A stretch of 64,000 nt of DNA from Rhizophagus irregularis (lineage: Eukaryota > Glomeromycota > Glomeromycetes > Glomerales > Glomeraceae). Made by a program: the position numbers and the translations under genes. This document shows, one piece after another, positions 24,801 through 35,918 of the stretch; the first letter of the stretch is position 1; each line of letters begins with the position of its first letter. The stretch spans positions 1 through 64,000 of the forward strand of contig NC_089430.1 of NCBI RefSeq assembly GCF_026210795.1. The letters are read 5' to 3'. Under the pieces are notes generated by a model. It was not told the origin of the DNA and did no database searches. It worked only from the letters and a program-made list of their open reading frames with translations.

Positions 24801-24882
24801 GCAAGCTCAATTAATTCAATTAAAAGCTAATATTCAAGAATCAAAATTTCAGCAAGATCAATTTAAAAATCTATTAATTTAA
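18869..24882 (+). CDS. Kinase-like gene with a chain of ~47 three-nucleotide micro-exons
   Basis: Proposed exons: 18869-18890 (MAQSNNE..), 18969-18992, 47 exons of 3 nt between 19058 and 23439, a 1-nt exon at 23521, then 23611-23827 and 23905-24882. The sum is 1383 nt (461 codons including stop), and phase 1 is held through all 3-nt exons. The kinase part resembles the expanded TKL-like kinases of Rhizophagus: WISYDKFENI, glycine loop EGFGTIYKA, lysine in VILKDF, then HYNFHDGNIL, SDYLEL, MAPEIL and a C-terminal coiled coil. The HRD Asp position holds Asn and DFG reads DYL, so catalysis is doubtful. The last intron (23828-23904) is an ordinary GT-AG intron. An alternative is a shorter gene starting at the Met at 23636, with the array as upstream satellite. 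Transcript evidence would decide. Confidence 0.7.
18993..23610 (+). repeat. Tandem array of ~75-105-bp intron-like units
   Basis: Each unit begins GTAAGT or GTAAAT, carries 'tatttatataatatttatatataattt', has a branch-like CTAAC or CTAAT, and ends in AATATAG or ATTTTAG. Three bases then precede the next GTAAGT. Positions of the triplets: AAG at 20014, 20098, 20597, 20784, 21378, 21859, 22038, 22125, 22214, 22406; ATG at 19924, 20873, 21777, 21948, 22492, 23067; TTT at 19821, 20397, 20970, 21074, 21177, 21677, 22876; GGA at 19529, 20501, 21279, 22305, 22967; GAA at 19718, 20684, 21470, 21571, 23163; CTT at 20194, 20296, 23343; CTC at 19058, 22584, 22775; AAA at 22687, 23255; singles TTA 19148, CAA 19253, ATT 19333, GGT 19430, TTC 19631, TTG 23437. 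A one-base unit (A) is at 23521. Unit bodies are near identical while the triplets differ. Confidence 0.9.
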
Positions 24883-25080
24883 TTTCTCAAATTTCTTAAA
24901 TTAATTATAAGTAAATAGAAGAAAAAAAATTTTAGGTTAGAAAGATTGCTAATATTATTTAAATTTTTAGAAAATTTTTATATAAAAAAGGTTCTAAAAA
25001 TACTTTTATTAATAGAGATTTTTGTTATGCATTAGTATTTATATTTAATTTCAAAATTAATATATAAAACAAATAGGCAA
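24883..25080. other. 3' flank of the kinase-like gene
   Basis: AT-rich sequence after the stop codon, with no feature recognised. Confidence 0.4.
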
Positions 25081-25190
25081 TTTCTATTTGTACACGGGGT
25101 ATTTGAACTCAGGTCATGTGATTATTGCCATTTTGACTAATAGTATAAACTTCAAAATTAGTAGATAAATGGATTTTTGCCTGCTCTACA
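25081..25190 (-). repeat. tRNA-like decayed sequence
   Basis: The minus strand contains CATGACCTGAGTTCAAATACC, a B-box-like T-arm, preceded by degenerate D-arm-like sequence. It mirrors the block at 25655-25720 on the plus strand, so the two form imperfect inverted repeats around the MITE at 25390-25633. It looks like a tRNA-derived SINE relic. Confidence 0.35.
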
Positions 25191-25389
25191 AGTTTATCTA
25201 AGGAATCAAAGGTGCTTTTGAATGTCAGTTTTGACTTTACCTATGAATAATTGATTTTGCCGATCGCTCTTAAAAAAATTTAGGAAATGATCAGCAAAGA
25301 CAGTTTTTCATATATTAGTCAAAAACAGCATTCAAAACCCCCTTTAATGCCTTAAGTAAACTTGCAGAGTAGTCAAAAATATATATATT

Positions 25390-25633
25390 TAAGATTGCTT
25401 GTTTAAATCTCTTCAAAATCCTATGATTAGTTTCGTCAAAATTTTACTATAGATTTATTATAGTTTCGGCAGAGTTTCAGCAGTTTCGGCATTTATAATA
25501 AGTTTCAGCAGTTTTGCCTTTCTCCAAAGTTTTGCCAGTTTTTTAATATAACTTTAATGTAGTTTCAGCAGAATTTCACTTTTCGGCGAAATGCCATCTT
25601 GCCTAAACCCCTAGGTTTCGGCAAGCAACCTTA
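25390..25633 (+). mobile_element. 244-bp hAT-type MITE, copy 1
   Basis: The ends are inverted repeats, TAAGATTGCTTG at the left and CAAGCAACCTTA at the right. Flanking octamers TATATATT (25382-25389) and CATATATT (25634-25641) match at 7 of 8 positions, an 8-bp duplication typical of hAT insertions. The interior is rich in 'gtttcggcag' words. The same 244-bp element occurs in opposite orientation at 42230-42473. Confidence 0.9.
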
Positions 25634-25654
25634 CATATATTGCATAAAAAAAGT

Positions 25655-25720
25655 AAAATGGTGTGACATTGGTGTCATTATATTTCATATGATCCGTGTT
25701 CAAACACCCTGTGTAAACTT
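25655..25720 (+). repeat. tRNA-like decayed sequence
   Basis: The segment 'ggtgtgacattggtgtcatta' is followed by 'gatccgtgttcaaacaccc', an A-box-like and B-box-like pair in tRNA order. No cloverleaf closes. It is the inverted partner of 25081-25190. Confidence 0.35.
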
Positions 25721-26102
25721 TGAAATTTTCAAATAAATAAATTAATTCTTTATTTTTATTTTTAAATTTCTTTTATTTATAATTAGTTTTATTTTTTAAA
25801 ATCAATCATTTTATTAAATAAAAAATAAAATATTATATTAACTGTTAATAATTTATAAATTATTAATATTTTAAAATAATTACAGTTAATTCTTTTTATA
25901 GTTATTTCTATTATAATTATATTTTATTATATAATCATACTAGGATCCTAAATAATACTGATACAATTTACATTTGAGTTTGTGTAGAATTTATATTAAA
26001 ATTTTTCAAAAGTTGCATATTACAGATGTGTTTTCAAAATTTTATTATCATACATACCTCTGTTTTTAACATAACCAGTGATTTGATTTTAATAAAATTT
26101 AT

Positions 26103-26139
26103 ATCATTAGATTTGTTTTGATGGGAGGATTCTAATGAT
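26103..26139. repeat. Hairpin motif related to the 2610-3235 repeats
   Basis: The arms ATCATTAGA and TCTAATGAT surround 'tttgttttgatgggaggat'. Arm and loop words match the cores of the left-end tandem repeats, so this is a dispersed copy. Confidence 0.55.
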
Positions 26140-26859
26140 AGTAAAATTGAATTTCTAGCTTCAATATCGACAGAATTATATCATAAAATGCATTTTTACT
26201 TTAGTATTTAAAGTTTATTTGTGAGTTATATTAGTATTATTTGGGTTCTATTATATTAGTTAAATGATTAAAATAAAATTTAGGGTTAGGGTTAAAGTTA
26301 CGGTTTTCTGGTATGAAAAAAGTTATAATAAAAGTTCATCAAACAATATCTACCAACAAATAAAAGTATTTAAACTAAGTAAGTGTCTGCACGCCATTTT
26401 AATTCCTCTTAAATAACTTTTTCATCCAGCTCCTTATGCGTAATAAAGGAGCAGCACATTAATACAACTTTCCTAATTATTGATTACAGCAGTTGTAACG
26501 CCAATTAGTAATCAATAAACTCCTTATATTCTTTTTTAATCAAAAATAATAAAAAATTAAATTAAAAAAGAGATGAAATCAGAGGAATTTGTTTCATCAA
26601 AGTTTCATCTAGCCTTATTAAACTAATAAGGTAAAATGAATTAAAAATTAGCAATTAAAATTAATAATTAAAATGGCATAAAAATGGAACAAATAAATGA
26701 AAATCCAAAATGCCAAAAAAAACTGCAGCATGTGTATGCGGTAATGAATCCTATTGGTTCATGTCGATCTTTGTGATGTAGTAAAAAATTTGAAAAAATT
26801 TTTTCTAAGTTAAAAGTTACATGACTTCAGTTAAACTTATACATAAAGCTCTGCATGAG
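26140..26859. other. AT-rich intergenic stretch
   Basis: No gene is seen. Two telomere-like hexamers (TTAGGG) occur at about 26280-26293. A stretch near 26400-26530 has weak inverted repeats around 'cctaattattgattacagc'. Confidence 0.4.
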
Positions 26860-27062
26860 CCGAGCCAGCTTGTGAGCTGGTTCAAGCTTTTCAAGCTGAA
26901 CTGAACTGAGTCATAATTAAATTGGCTTAGTGGTTTGTGAGCCAGCTCGAAAAGAGCTCGAGCTGGTAATAGGCTTGGCTCAAAAAGCTCAAGCCGATAA
27001 TAGGCTCAGCTTAAAAAGCTTAAGCTGATAATAAGCTCAGCTCAAAAGGCTCAAGCTGGCTT
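26860..27062. repeat. AGCT-rich tandem repeat (~33-bp unit)
   Basis: Repeated 'ggctcagcttaaaaagcttaagctgataata' type units follow a more degenerate part with GAGCCAGCTTGTGAGCTGG. Most units are self-complementary around AGCT. No coding frame is conserved. Confidence 0.75.
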
Positions 27063-27080
27063 GTAAGTTATCATACAAAA

Positions 27081-27135
27081 AACGTTGCAAAACGTTTTTG
27101 TATTATAATATATTAAAAAAACGTTTTGCAACGTT
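27081..27135. repeat. Perfect 19-bp inverted repeat
   Basis: AACGTTGCAAAACGTTTTT at 27081-27099 is exactly complementary to 27117-27135, with a 17-base AT loop. A degenerate second hairpin of the same theme follows to about 27225. It could be the relic of a palindromic element. Confidence 0.8.
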
Positions 27136-27613
27136 TTTTTTCAATATTTTAATAAAAAATGGTGCGAAACGTTTTTCATAATAATATATTTAAAAAAAAA
27201 TATTTCACAACATTTTTTTTCAATATTTTAATAAAAGGATAAACTTATTCGTAACATCCTATTACACATCTTATCTGTAACTACCTCGAAAAGTTAGGTC
27301 GGATAAAATAATTTATATGTATTTTTATTTCGTTTTTTTTGTTTTTTTTAATAAATTTATTATAAATTTTATTATTGTAAAAAATCATATGACTGAACAT
27401 GGGTGGCTTAGAATTATACGGTAATGATCATCCACGCAAAAATAAAATAAGCAGTACAAGTATTAACACACAATTGTTTAAACTTCATCCTTTATCTAAA
27501 GAAACTTAACTCTTCTATAAACGTCAACGATTTCTGCAAATATGATATATACAGTATCATTATATAAGTGTCAAAAATGAATCAAGATAAAGAAATACAA
27601 TGAAAAGATAATA
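27136..27613. other. 3' flank of the MULE gene
   Basis: AT-rich sequence with no gene. It probably includes the downstream part of the MULE element, whose terminal repeat I could not define. Confidence 0.35.
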
Positions 27614-28231
27614 TTACCGATTCTGACATCTCGCACTATTATGTCCTGCTTGACCGCACGTTTTGCAGGTATATTTTGCGCGAGACTTTTTTTCGGTTGA
27701 TGATTTAAACCACTTTGTTTCTGGGCATCCTTTATACCGCAAATCTAATGGATTTTCAACTTGTTGAAGTTCATTTTCTTTATTATCATCAACTTGGACT
27801 TCAGAACGTTCCATAAGTTCTTGGTTTCGCGTAATTATTATTTCCTTGTGTCGAATAATAAACTGTTTTAACCAACTAACCATTTCATTATGACTGTCAA
27901 GTTCAACAGAAAGTTGAGCTGCCTGTCGTGCAAGTCCCCATACTTCTCCATATTTGACCTTTTTCTTTGCCGCACAACGTAAAGCATCATCAGCAAGTTT
28001 GAAAAGTGTTGATTCACACCAGTATACGCGTTGATCAACACCAGCTAGTTGTTCAACGCGTTTTACAATATTAATCAACACCCGTATACTGGAGTATATC
28101 AACGCTTAATGTTAATATACGCGTCATTCAACTCTAATGTGTAGTTCAACACATTATGCATTGTTGTTCAACGCACTGTATATTAACACAACTATATATA
28201 TAATATATTAATTAAATTATATTTATTTTGC

Positions 28232-28312
28232 TCACCTTAGGAACCGAACCGATTACCTCAATTACACTATTAATACGTCAAATCTCACGACCTAACCATT
28301 GTACCATTTAAT
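28232..28312 (-). repeat. tRNA-like decayed sequence
   Basis: On the minus strand TGGTACAATGGTTAGG matches an A box well, and GGTTCGGTTCC matches a B box with one change, at tRNA-like spacing. The acceptor and T stems do not pair, so it is a tRNA pseudogene or SINE head, not a working tRNA. Confidence 0.5.
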
Positions 28313-28549
28313 TTAAGTATATATATACATATATTATAATTAATATTTAAAAAAAAATTTTATTGCATCACGTGTTTTATGTAATGTAAGCTTAATATGC
28401 GTTTTTCACTGCCAGTGAACGCGAAGTATAATTATACTATAATTATCATATCATTTTAACTTTACTAAACAACATATTAATTATCTCTACTAACTAAATA
28501 CTTGCAAGTATAATATACTGTATTTATTGTTTTACGCAATTTATCGAAA

Positions 28550-31500
28550 TTAAAACATAAATGTATTAACAAAATATTCATTTTGTCGTTCGGCACGTTG
28601 AACTACTTGTACCAATTCTATAATTGATTCAATAGGCACAAAGTTATACGTGTTTATAATCTTCAACCAAGGACAATCATATTTGTATAATTGTCTTGAA
28701 TTACAAAAATCGTACCATTGTACAAGGGCAAGATCAAACGACAAATCTTTTTCGATAATTTTAACGTTAATCAACATAAGAACCTAAATATAAAATAAGT
28801 AAGTTATTGCTTGGATTATCATTCGTTAGTAGTTCAATATTAAATAAAATTCTGTACCTTGCCAAAACATGCACCACCTTCGGCTGTATTATAATCTTTA
28901 GACTCTTCCTCGCTCATGCTGATTGACACATCACTAAATGACGGTTCGTTATAATACAAGCTTTTTGCTCTAATGTAATCCCCGCTTGAAGAAATATTAG
29001 CATAACTATACCAACTAATATTAATAGTTTCATTATCGGTTAACCCTTCACATAAATCTAAAAACTCGTTTAACGATTCCAGAAAATATTCTAGAGCCGT
29101 TAGAGCTTCACGGGCCAAGCTATTGTTTGATCGGTAATTATTGAAAAACGCATCAAAATCTTGCAAATTAAATGTGCCTAACAAACTATTCATTAGAGTT
29201 TTTTGTTTGCGTCTATTAACATTTGTACGCTGAAGTAAGTATTTAATTATCCCTTTTCGGTAAACCTATATATAATATAACAATATTAATTTGTGATAAT
29301 GCATTGAATATCGTACTAGCTGTAATACCAACCGATTTAATCATTTGATCTGTTGGGTCACGCTTATTACTAGACCTATAGGGTATTTTTACGGCTTCTT
29401 TATGTAAAAATTCATACGTTTCCATCGTAAACCCGTTGATTGCTCCATATTCTCTAATTGTCTTAATGATATGATAGCACCAATTATGCAGCTTTGGTAA
29501 TCGAAGTTCTGATAGAGAATATTCTTTAAATAGTTTTATAAAGCTCTTTGCCCATTGTTTGATTAGATTCTTTAAACAAAATAAAATATAATCATGTTAA
29601 TTGCAATATTCATAAAAAACTAATCATCATATTATCTCGCTATCATACATCAAAAATCACCAGCTCTGATTCCTTAAAATACTCCCGTCGGCTGTATAAA
29701 TACATCTTATTCCAATAATAATACACGTTAACCAATGCTTCATCAGATCGTTTGGCTCGGGATGTACTTATCGATGATTTGTGGTGGTTTATGACTATTC
29801 CTTCTATGACGAAAACAAATACCTTCATCATATTCCGAAATTCATTGGCAGTAAACCGCTTAATATTTTCCAGGCCATTCTTGAATATCTTAAGGCCAGG
29901 AAATCGTGGGATTTTAGCCAAACGATTATCAAGTTCGTCAACCGCTATTTGACCACACAATTCTTTTAACAACACCCTTGTGTAGGTCACTTGATAATTA
30001 AACAATCCCAAGTCGAGATGATGCATTCGGTCAGGTATTGTTGACAAATAAATATTTAACTGACTATCGTTTATTTTTGAGTAAATATATTAGAAAATAA
30101 TTGGCAAAATAAACACACTTTCTTTAAAAATCACGTGATACGTACGGATAATTCCAAAAGATGTTTTTCATATCGTGTAGAGAATATTGTTGTGCAGAAT
30201 TTTGTTCAACAAGACATCTCATATTTTCTGGTGTTCTTAAGATAATTTGATCGTTTGTTAACTCCACATTGTTCAGCTTCTCACGCTCCACCAAACATTT
30301 ATGACAAGGGTGGTGACAATTAACAGAGTTAAATGTTAAAGTTACCGCAGCATTTTCTGGTAAATCTCCTAACATTACGGAAATAAACGGAAAACACCAC
30401 TTTATACCATTATCTGTTTGAAGATCAAATCCACCATTATAGTCAAGTAACGATCGTGTCAATATATTTAAAGCATATTGATAAAGGACTCGCTTGGCTA
30501 ACCGAAAACTCTTTGACCTCTTTTGTGAAATATCTTTTGCCTTTAGGATCGGCAGATAACCCAAAAGTATTTTGGCATCAGGCCTATTTCTGCGCCAACT
30601 AACTATATTACCAAGTGTCAAATAAATGGGATGTTCGCTGGTCTTTCCTAAGTGATCACGTGTCGTAGCATCCGAATATAAAATTACTGACAATACATTT
30701 GCACCATTAGGAAGTGATTTTTGGACTCTTTCCCACCATTGTCCATTATATTGTTCGTTATATATTCTTTCTCCGTTATGATTTAATAGTGTAAATTTAA
30801 AAGTACAATGGGCAAATATATCCTTATTGCTCAACAATTCCTTTATAACGTCAAAAATCGGACGATAATGAAGATAATACGTTTCTTGTTTATATGTCAT
30901 GATAGGCGCTTTTTTAAAAGAAATATGTGGTACAACAATTTGATCCAACAATTGATGACCTTTTTTTACCGACGTAGGTAAAATTACATTATCGCGGCAA
31001 ATCTTTTTTGAAAATTTAAGTATATCGTTACCACATGCATCAGACAAATTCCATTTAGTAAGCAACTCCATAAAATTTCCAAACTCTTCGCTTGGAAATT
31101 CTGGTATATTTGTTACTCTAATATCAAGAGATTCGAAGGTTAGGATTGGTTCAACGTCAATTAGCGAATATTCGATTTCAATGTCTCTTGATTCGTCAAT
31201 CACTTCCTATATATGGATGTTAATAGACAATAAATACTTGATAAATATGTCGATCGCTTTCTATATATAGACATATATAGACGCACACAAAAGTATAAAT
31301 TATTTTAATTTCATTTAACGTTGATTTCTCACCTCCTCTTTCTCTTCCTCTTCCTCTTCATAGCTCACCTCTTCTAGTTGTTCATCATTATCGCTCCCTT
31401 CCTCTTCTTCTTCCCCTTCGTCTTCCCCTTCCCCTTCGTAGTTCACATCCTCTAGTACTTCATCATTATCTTCCCTTTCTTCTTCGTAGTTCACATCCTC

Positions 31501-31773
31501 TAGTACTTCATCATTATCTTCACTTTCTTCTTCGTAGCTCACCTCCTCTTGTACTTCATCATTATTAGTACTCCCCCTCTCTTCCTCTCCCTCTTCGTAG
31601 CTCGCCTCCTCAAGTCGTTCGTCGTCACCCACTTCCTCTTGTTCATGTTCTACTTCTTCAGCAATTTCTCTAAGAACTTTATCAATTATATCATCGTGAG
31701 TTTTCACATGATTTCGTAGAGAAGCACGACGACTGAAGACTCTTTCACAATGTGGACACGAGTATATAGCCAT
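28550..31773 (-). CDS. Plavaka-type transposase with C2H2 finger
   Basis: Exon 1 (31773 to about 31333) encodes a C2H2 finger, YSCPHCERVFSRRASLRNHVKTH, then a long Glu/Asp-rich repeat (YEEEREDNDEVLEDVN). A GTGAGA..TATATAG intron leads to exon 2 (about 31206-30137). This holds the Plavaka core: NVLSVILYSDATTRDHLGKTS, IYLTLGNIVSWRRNRPDAKI, LLGYLP, FPFISVMLGDLPE and CHKCL. An intron with phase-0 donor GTATCA follows, then STIPDRMHHLDLGLFNYQV (to about 29665) and further exons near 29580-29290, 29190-28860 and 28777-28550. The last carries PIESIIELVQVVQRAE..EYFVN and a stop. The frames join at recognisable splice sites and I saw no unexplained stop, so it may be intact. Exact 3' splice sites are unsure. 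Confidence 0.75.
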
Positions 31774-32309
31774 TTTTTGAAGTTGATTTATGGTGAATAA
31801 GTTTTTTATTTGACGCTAGCAAAGTAAGTTAATTTATATAAAAACATTAAGGTTTTTTACATGTTGATTTATTATATTAACTTGTTTAACAATAATTTGA
31901 CTATATGCCTCAATAATATTAACAATACTTAACAATACAGTATTGCTTGACGTATTGCACGGTTTACACAATGTTAACAGTTAGTGTTACTGATTACGAT
32001 CAATCAAGAAATACATACATTAAATTAATCAATCATCGTGTCGTTTAAATATTTAGGTGAGGATATCAAATGATACCATCAGTTAACTGCGTAATGATAC
32101 TGATGAAAATATTCACATTTAAGGTGTCAACAAACACAACAAACATCATAGAAATTAACGCATAATTATTATTATTAGTACTTTTACGACGAATAAAATA
32201 AAGGATTAATTAATACAGTAAACTGGAACGTCCAAAAGCAAAACCGAGCGTTGGATGAAGGTAATTATATTTTGTTGGAAATTTCACTTGTTTTAATTTA
32301 CATCCTCGA

Positions 32310-32665
32310 TATTTACAATTTCCCGTTAAAATTTTCTCTCTTCTTCAGATTTAATCTCTTCCTTCTCTTTATTGCTCACCTCTACTACTAGTTGTTCTGT
32401 TCATCGTTAAACGCTTTCATTTCTAGCTGTCCATAGTTACTCATCACGTCTACTTCATCAGCAGAAATTCAATTTGAAACATCACATGATTTCGTAAGGA
32501 TGAACAACGATTAACAATGTGATGAACAACGACTAATACTTTTTTGCAATGTGGGCGTTGAAATTCGAAGTGAAGAAATGAATCAGATTTGTCGTTGCAA
32601 CACGTGACATGACTAATACTTTTTTGCGATGTGGGCGTTGAAATTCGAATGAATCGTTGTAACAC
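32310..32665 (-). pseudogene. Degenerate duplicate of the zinc-finger/acidic 5' exon
   Basis: The minus strand has FEFQRPHCKKVLVVVHH and RCSSLRNHVMFQ, then a broken Glu-rich stretch. This repeats the finger and acidic tract of the exon at 31333-31773 with frameshifts. A 38-base block at about 32530 is also duplicated near 32612. Confidence 0.55.
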
Positions 32666-32932
32666 GTGACATTGCGCCGCAATTTAGTCTTAAAGTAACA
32701 TCTAGTTAAGTAATTACATTAATTATGTTTGTTACAAGTTACACTGGACACTAAGTAAGTATACTAATCATTAGTATACTTGAGTATACTTACGTATAGG
32801 TAAATCAAGTAGATCATCACACATAAGAGTTAAAAAATGATTGCTTTTTTTTCTCACATTCTAATATTTTTTTTTCTCATTCTCACATTCTAATAATCAA
32901 TTAATTCTCTCTTGTCAGTCATCTTTTTATCA

Positions 32933-35918
32933 ATGGATAACGACGACAACAAAAATAATAATAATAAAACCAGCGGCAAACGCTCTTTAGATTTTAATAA
33001 TTTAAAACGCCCAAAACCTACTACTAGATCTAGTACTAGGTCTACTAGATCTACTAGATCGTCAACGAGTATGAATATAGAAGTAATTATTTTAACTTTA
33101 AATTATTATATATATTTGGTTGTAAATTATTATGATTGTATAAATATACTTATATAATTAATATCTTTTAGATCAACGAACAAAATAATTTGAAAGGTTT
33201 TATTTTAGTTTTTTTTTGAACTTGTGTGAACGAATATCTAAAAATACATTATAATTAACAGATACCGAAGCCAATCATCAAACAATTTCAGACGCTTCAC
33301 AAATAGAGACTCCAAAAAAGACGAAAATTGCAAGGTTAGATTTGTTTCGTGATAGAGATATTGATGAGATTATTATCGGTACCAATAAAACTACCAAAGG
33401 ATCTTCTCAAGTAATATCAGTTATCAATTTTGTTATTGTTTATATTATTCATTATTAGTTTATTAAATACATTTTATTGTTTTCATCAGGCAATAAATGA
33501 ATCATCAACAATATCCTCTTATATCCCTTCGGTGGTAATTTCTCCTCCTTCCTTCTCTCCTCCTTCCTCTATTAAAACAACGATATCTGATAAAGCAGCA
33601 TCTGGTGGTAAAGCAGCATCTGATAAAGCAGCATCTGGTGGTAAAGCAGCGTCTGATAAAGCAGCATCTGGTGGTAAAGCAGCGTCTGGTAAAGCAGCGT
33701 CTGGTAAAGCAGCATCTGGTGGTAAAGCAGCGTCTGGTAAAGCAGCATCTGGTGGTAAAGCAGCATCCGGTTCTAGTAAATCATCATCATCCAGCGTTAA
33801 GGCAGTGATTAGTAAAGAATCGCCATCAAATAATAATGTGACAACATCATCATCTAAAGTAACGGATCAAGGTTAGATACGATATATACTGTTTGTTCAT
33901 TGTTGTTTTGTTAATAAATTATCAAATTGGTTCTTATTATTCTTATTAACGATAATTTATAGCAGTTAGTTCTGGTGAATTTGCCAAATTAATACAAATT
34001 AATCAAAAAACAGCATCAAAACTCAACACGATTATTAATAATCAAGAAAGGTTTGAAGCTATGTTAAACGAACAAAAAGACCAGATTTCAAATATAATGT
34101 CGGTATTAGATTCTCATCGCAACGTTGAAACTGAAGTCGAGGTTAAAAAAAGGGTAAAACGAAAAAGAAAGACAAAAACTCAGATGAATTTTATCACGTT
34201 GTCACCGGCACCTGCCACGTACCGATAGACGAAATCTTAACATTTATAAATATATATATGTCCGTGCTTGGTTTAGATTTTATCATTTTAATTTATTCAA
34301 AATTTCAAACTTCGATAATTTCCCTTAGTGTTATCATAACATTATTAATTATCATTATATTTTCCTAAGTTCCCAATATTATTTTCAATTTCAAGTCAAA
34401 ACTCCCTTTTTTCACTTAAGTCCAAAATCTCGATCTTAAATAACTTTTCTTATCTTGAATATCTTTTCTTATCTCTTGATCATCTATCTAAAACTTAACA
34501 TTCCCCAACAATTTACTTGTTATTCCATTATACATTCTCCAACTTAACATTTTCATTATAAATCTGTATCCATGAATTATTTCCCCAACAATTGATTTGT
34601 CTGATTCCCTTTTAATTTATCATTTATAATTTTCCCATTCCATCATAATTTATATGATCCATAATTTTCTCATTCCATCAATTAAACTATCAAAGTCCTC
34701 CCAACGAAATAATAATCTATTTATGCTAGACTACTAATAACTAATCTAATAATATAAATAATTATAAATAACTGAATTATAAATAAATATTATTATAAAT
34801 AACTAACTATTGTACAACTATAATAATGTATTTCTAATTATTTCAGTTAAATATTCTTTCATCGGTTAAATGTTTATCCATATTCCATTCGGTATTTCAT
34901 TCAGCCTTCGGATAATTATTCCTCTGTTCACGTGATTATTTCGATATCTAGGGTTACAACGTAAATATATGGTTTAAAGTTATGTATTTCTTTATATTAT
35001 TTACTAAATATAACAATTTGTATGTATTAAGGATGCGATTAAAGATCTTTCTTATGAATTATTTCATGAGCATCGACGAGTAACCGACCGACAAATGAAA
35101 AATCGCCTTAAAGAAAAATTAGAAAATGATGAAACATCCGCCAAAATACTCATGAAGTTGTCCGGAAAAGGAGTTTCGTTCGATTATTTGTGGGATGATA
35201 GAATGCATTCACAAGTAAGTAGTATTTGTATTATATATTAGTCATTAATTGCCAAATTTATAACAACTTGTTTATTTTATTAAATATAGTTACTTGCTGC
35301 AAATCGCGTTAAAAAAGGTTACTACATTAGAAAATTGAAAGAAAGTTTGTGGAGTACTTTCGGTATTAATAGAATAACGCCATTCAAAGATAATTTCAGC
35401 AAACAACAGATGCGAACATGGAAAGCAAGTAAAAACGTTCAACAGGTCCATGAAGATTTATACAAACCGAGCGACTCAGATGATCCATCGTCTGATACTT
35501 ATATTTCGTTAATAATTAAATCGGTTTTTGCATCTGATAAAGAGCGTACAAATGAAAACGCCATTTGGGTTCAGTCGGTATTAGAAGTTATATTTGACGA
35601 GGAACATCTTTCGTCAAAAAGCGATGCAGACATTGTCGATTCATGGACCGGAAATATAACAGATACAGACGTGGTAAGTACTCAACTGAATTGTATGTAA
35701 TGTTTTAAATTAAATTACTAGTAATATTGTATTTCTTTATTTAGGATTCTGAAGAATGTGAATGTGAGTCTTCGCCCAAAACACCTATAACACCTATTGA
35801 CGATGATGATGAAATCATTGGAGTTGATAATCGTGTTGATGATGTTTATGATGAGCATACGACGGACGATAATCAAGCAGCTGATTTAGAAGTTGCTGAT
35901 TTAGAAGAAGAGCAATAA
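32933..35918 (+). CDS. Second gene of the Plavaka-type element, unknown function
   Basis: The gene starts MDNDDNKNNNNKTSGKRS with a basic Ser/Thr/Arg-rich tail. Exons: 32933-33082, about 33172-33196, 33262-33410, about 33490-33873, from about 33962, then 35032-35214, 35290-35673 and 35745-35918. Products include a KAASGG repeat region, a coiled-coil-like stretch (LIQINQKTASKLNTIINNQ), a Lys/Arg cluster, a conserved-looking block (LWSTFGINRITPF) and an acidic C-terminus. The exon from 33962 has a stop at 34228, but a phase-0 donor GTAAAA at 34154 would join it to 35032, making the 737-bp solo LTR intronic. It may be two genes. It could be the DNA-binding partner often paired with CACTA-like transposases; that role is inferred from position only. 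Confidence 0.55.
33580..33775 (+). repeat. Coding minisatellite, KAASGG/KAASD units
   Basis: In-frame 15- to 33-nt units on the theme 'aaagcagcatctggtggt' repeat about eleven times. GCG/GCA variants are confined to the Ala codon. The units give an Ala/Ser/Gly/Lys-rich linker in the gene at 32933-35918. Confidence 0.85.
34222..34958 (-). mobile_element. Solo LTR of a Ty3-like family (737 bp)
   Basis: The 5-bp sequence ACGTA is present at 34217-34221 and 34959-34963. On the minus strand the LTR starts TGTAACCCTAG and ends CTATCGG. It shares blocks with the LTR at 56958-57654 (TGTAACC.., AACCGAT, ATAAAATCTAAACCAAGC). No internal region remains, so it arose by LTR-LTR recombination. Confidence 0.85.

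Noticed and set aside
26280-26294. Interstitial telomere repeat
   Set aside because: Only about two TTAGGG units, easily expected by chance in AT-rich sequence.
33572-33808. Leu/Tyr/Gln-rich frames on both strands over the KAAS repeat
   Set aside because: Alternate-frame readings of a coding minisatellite.
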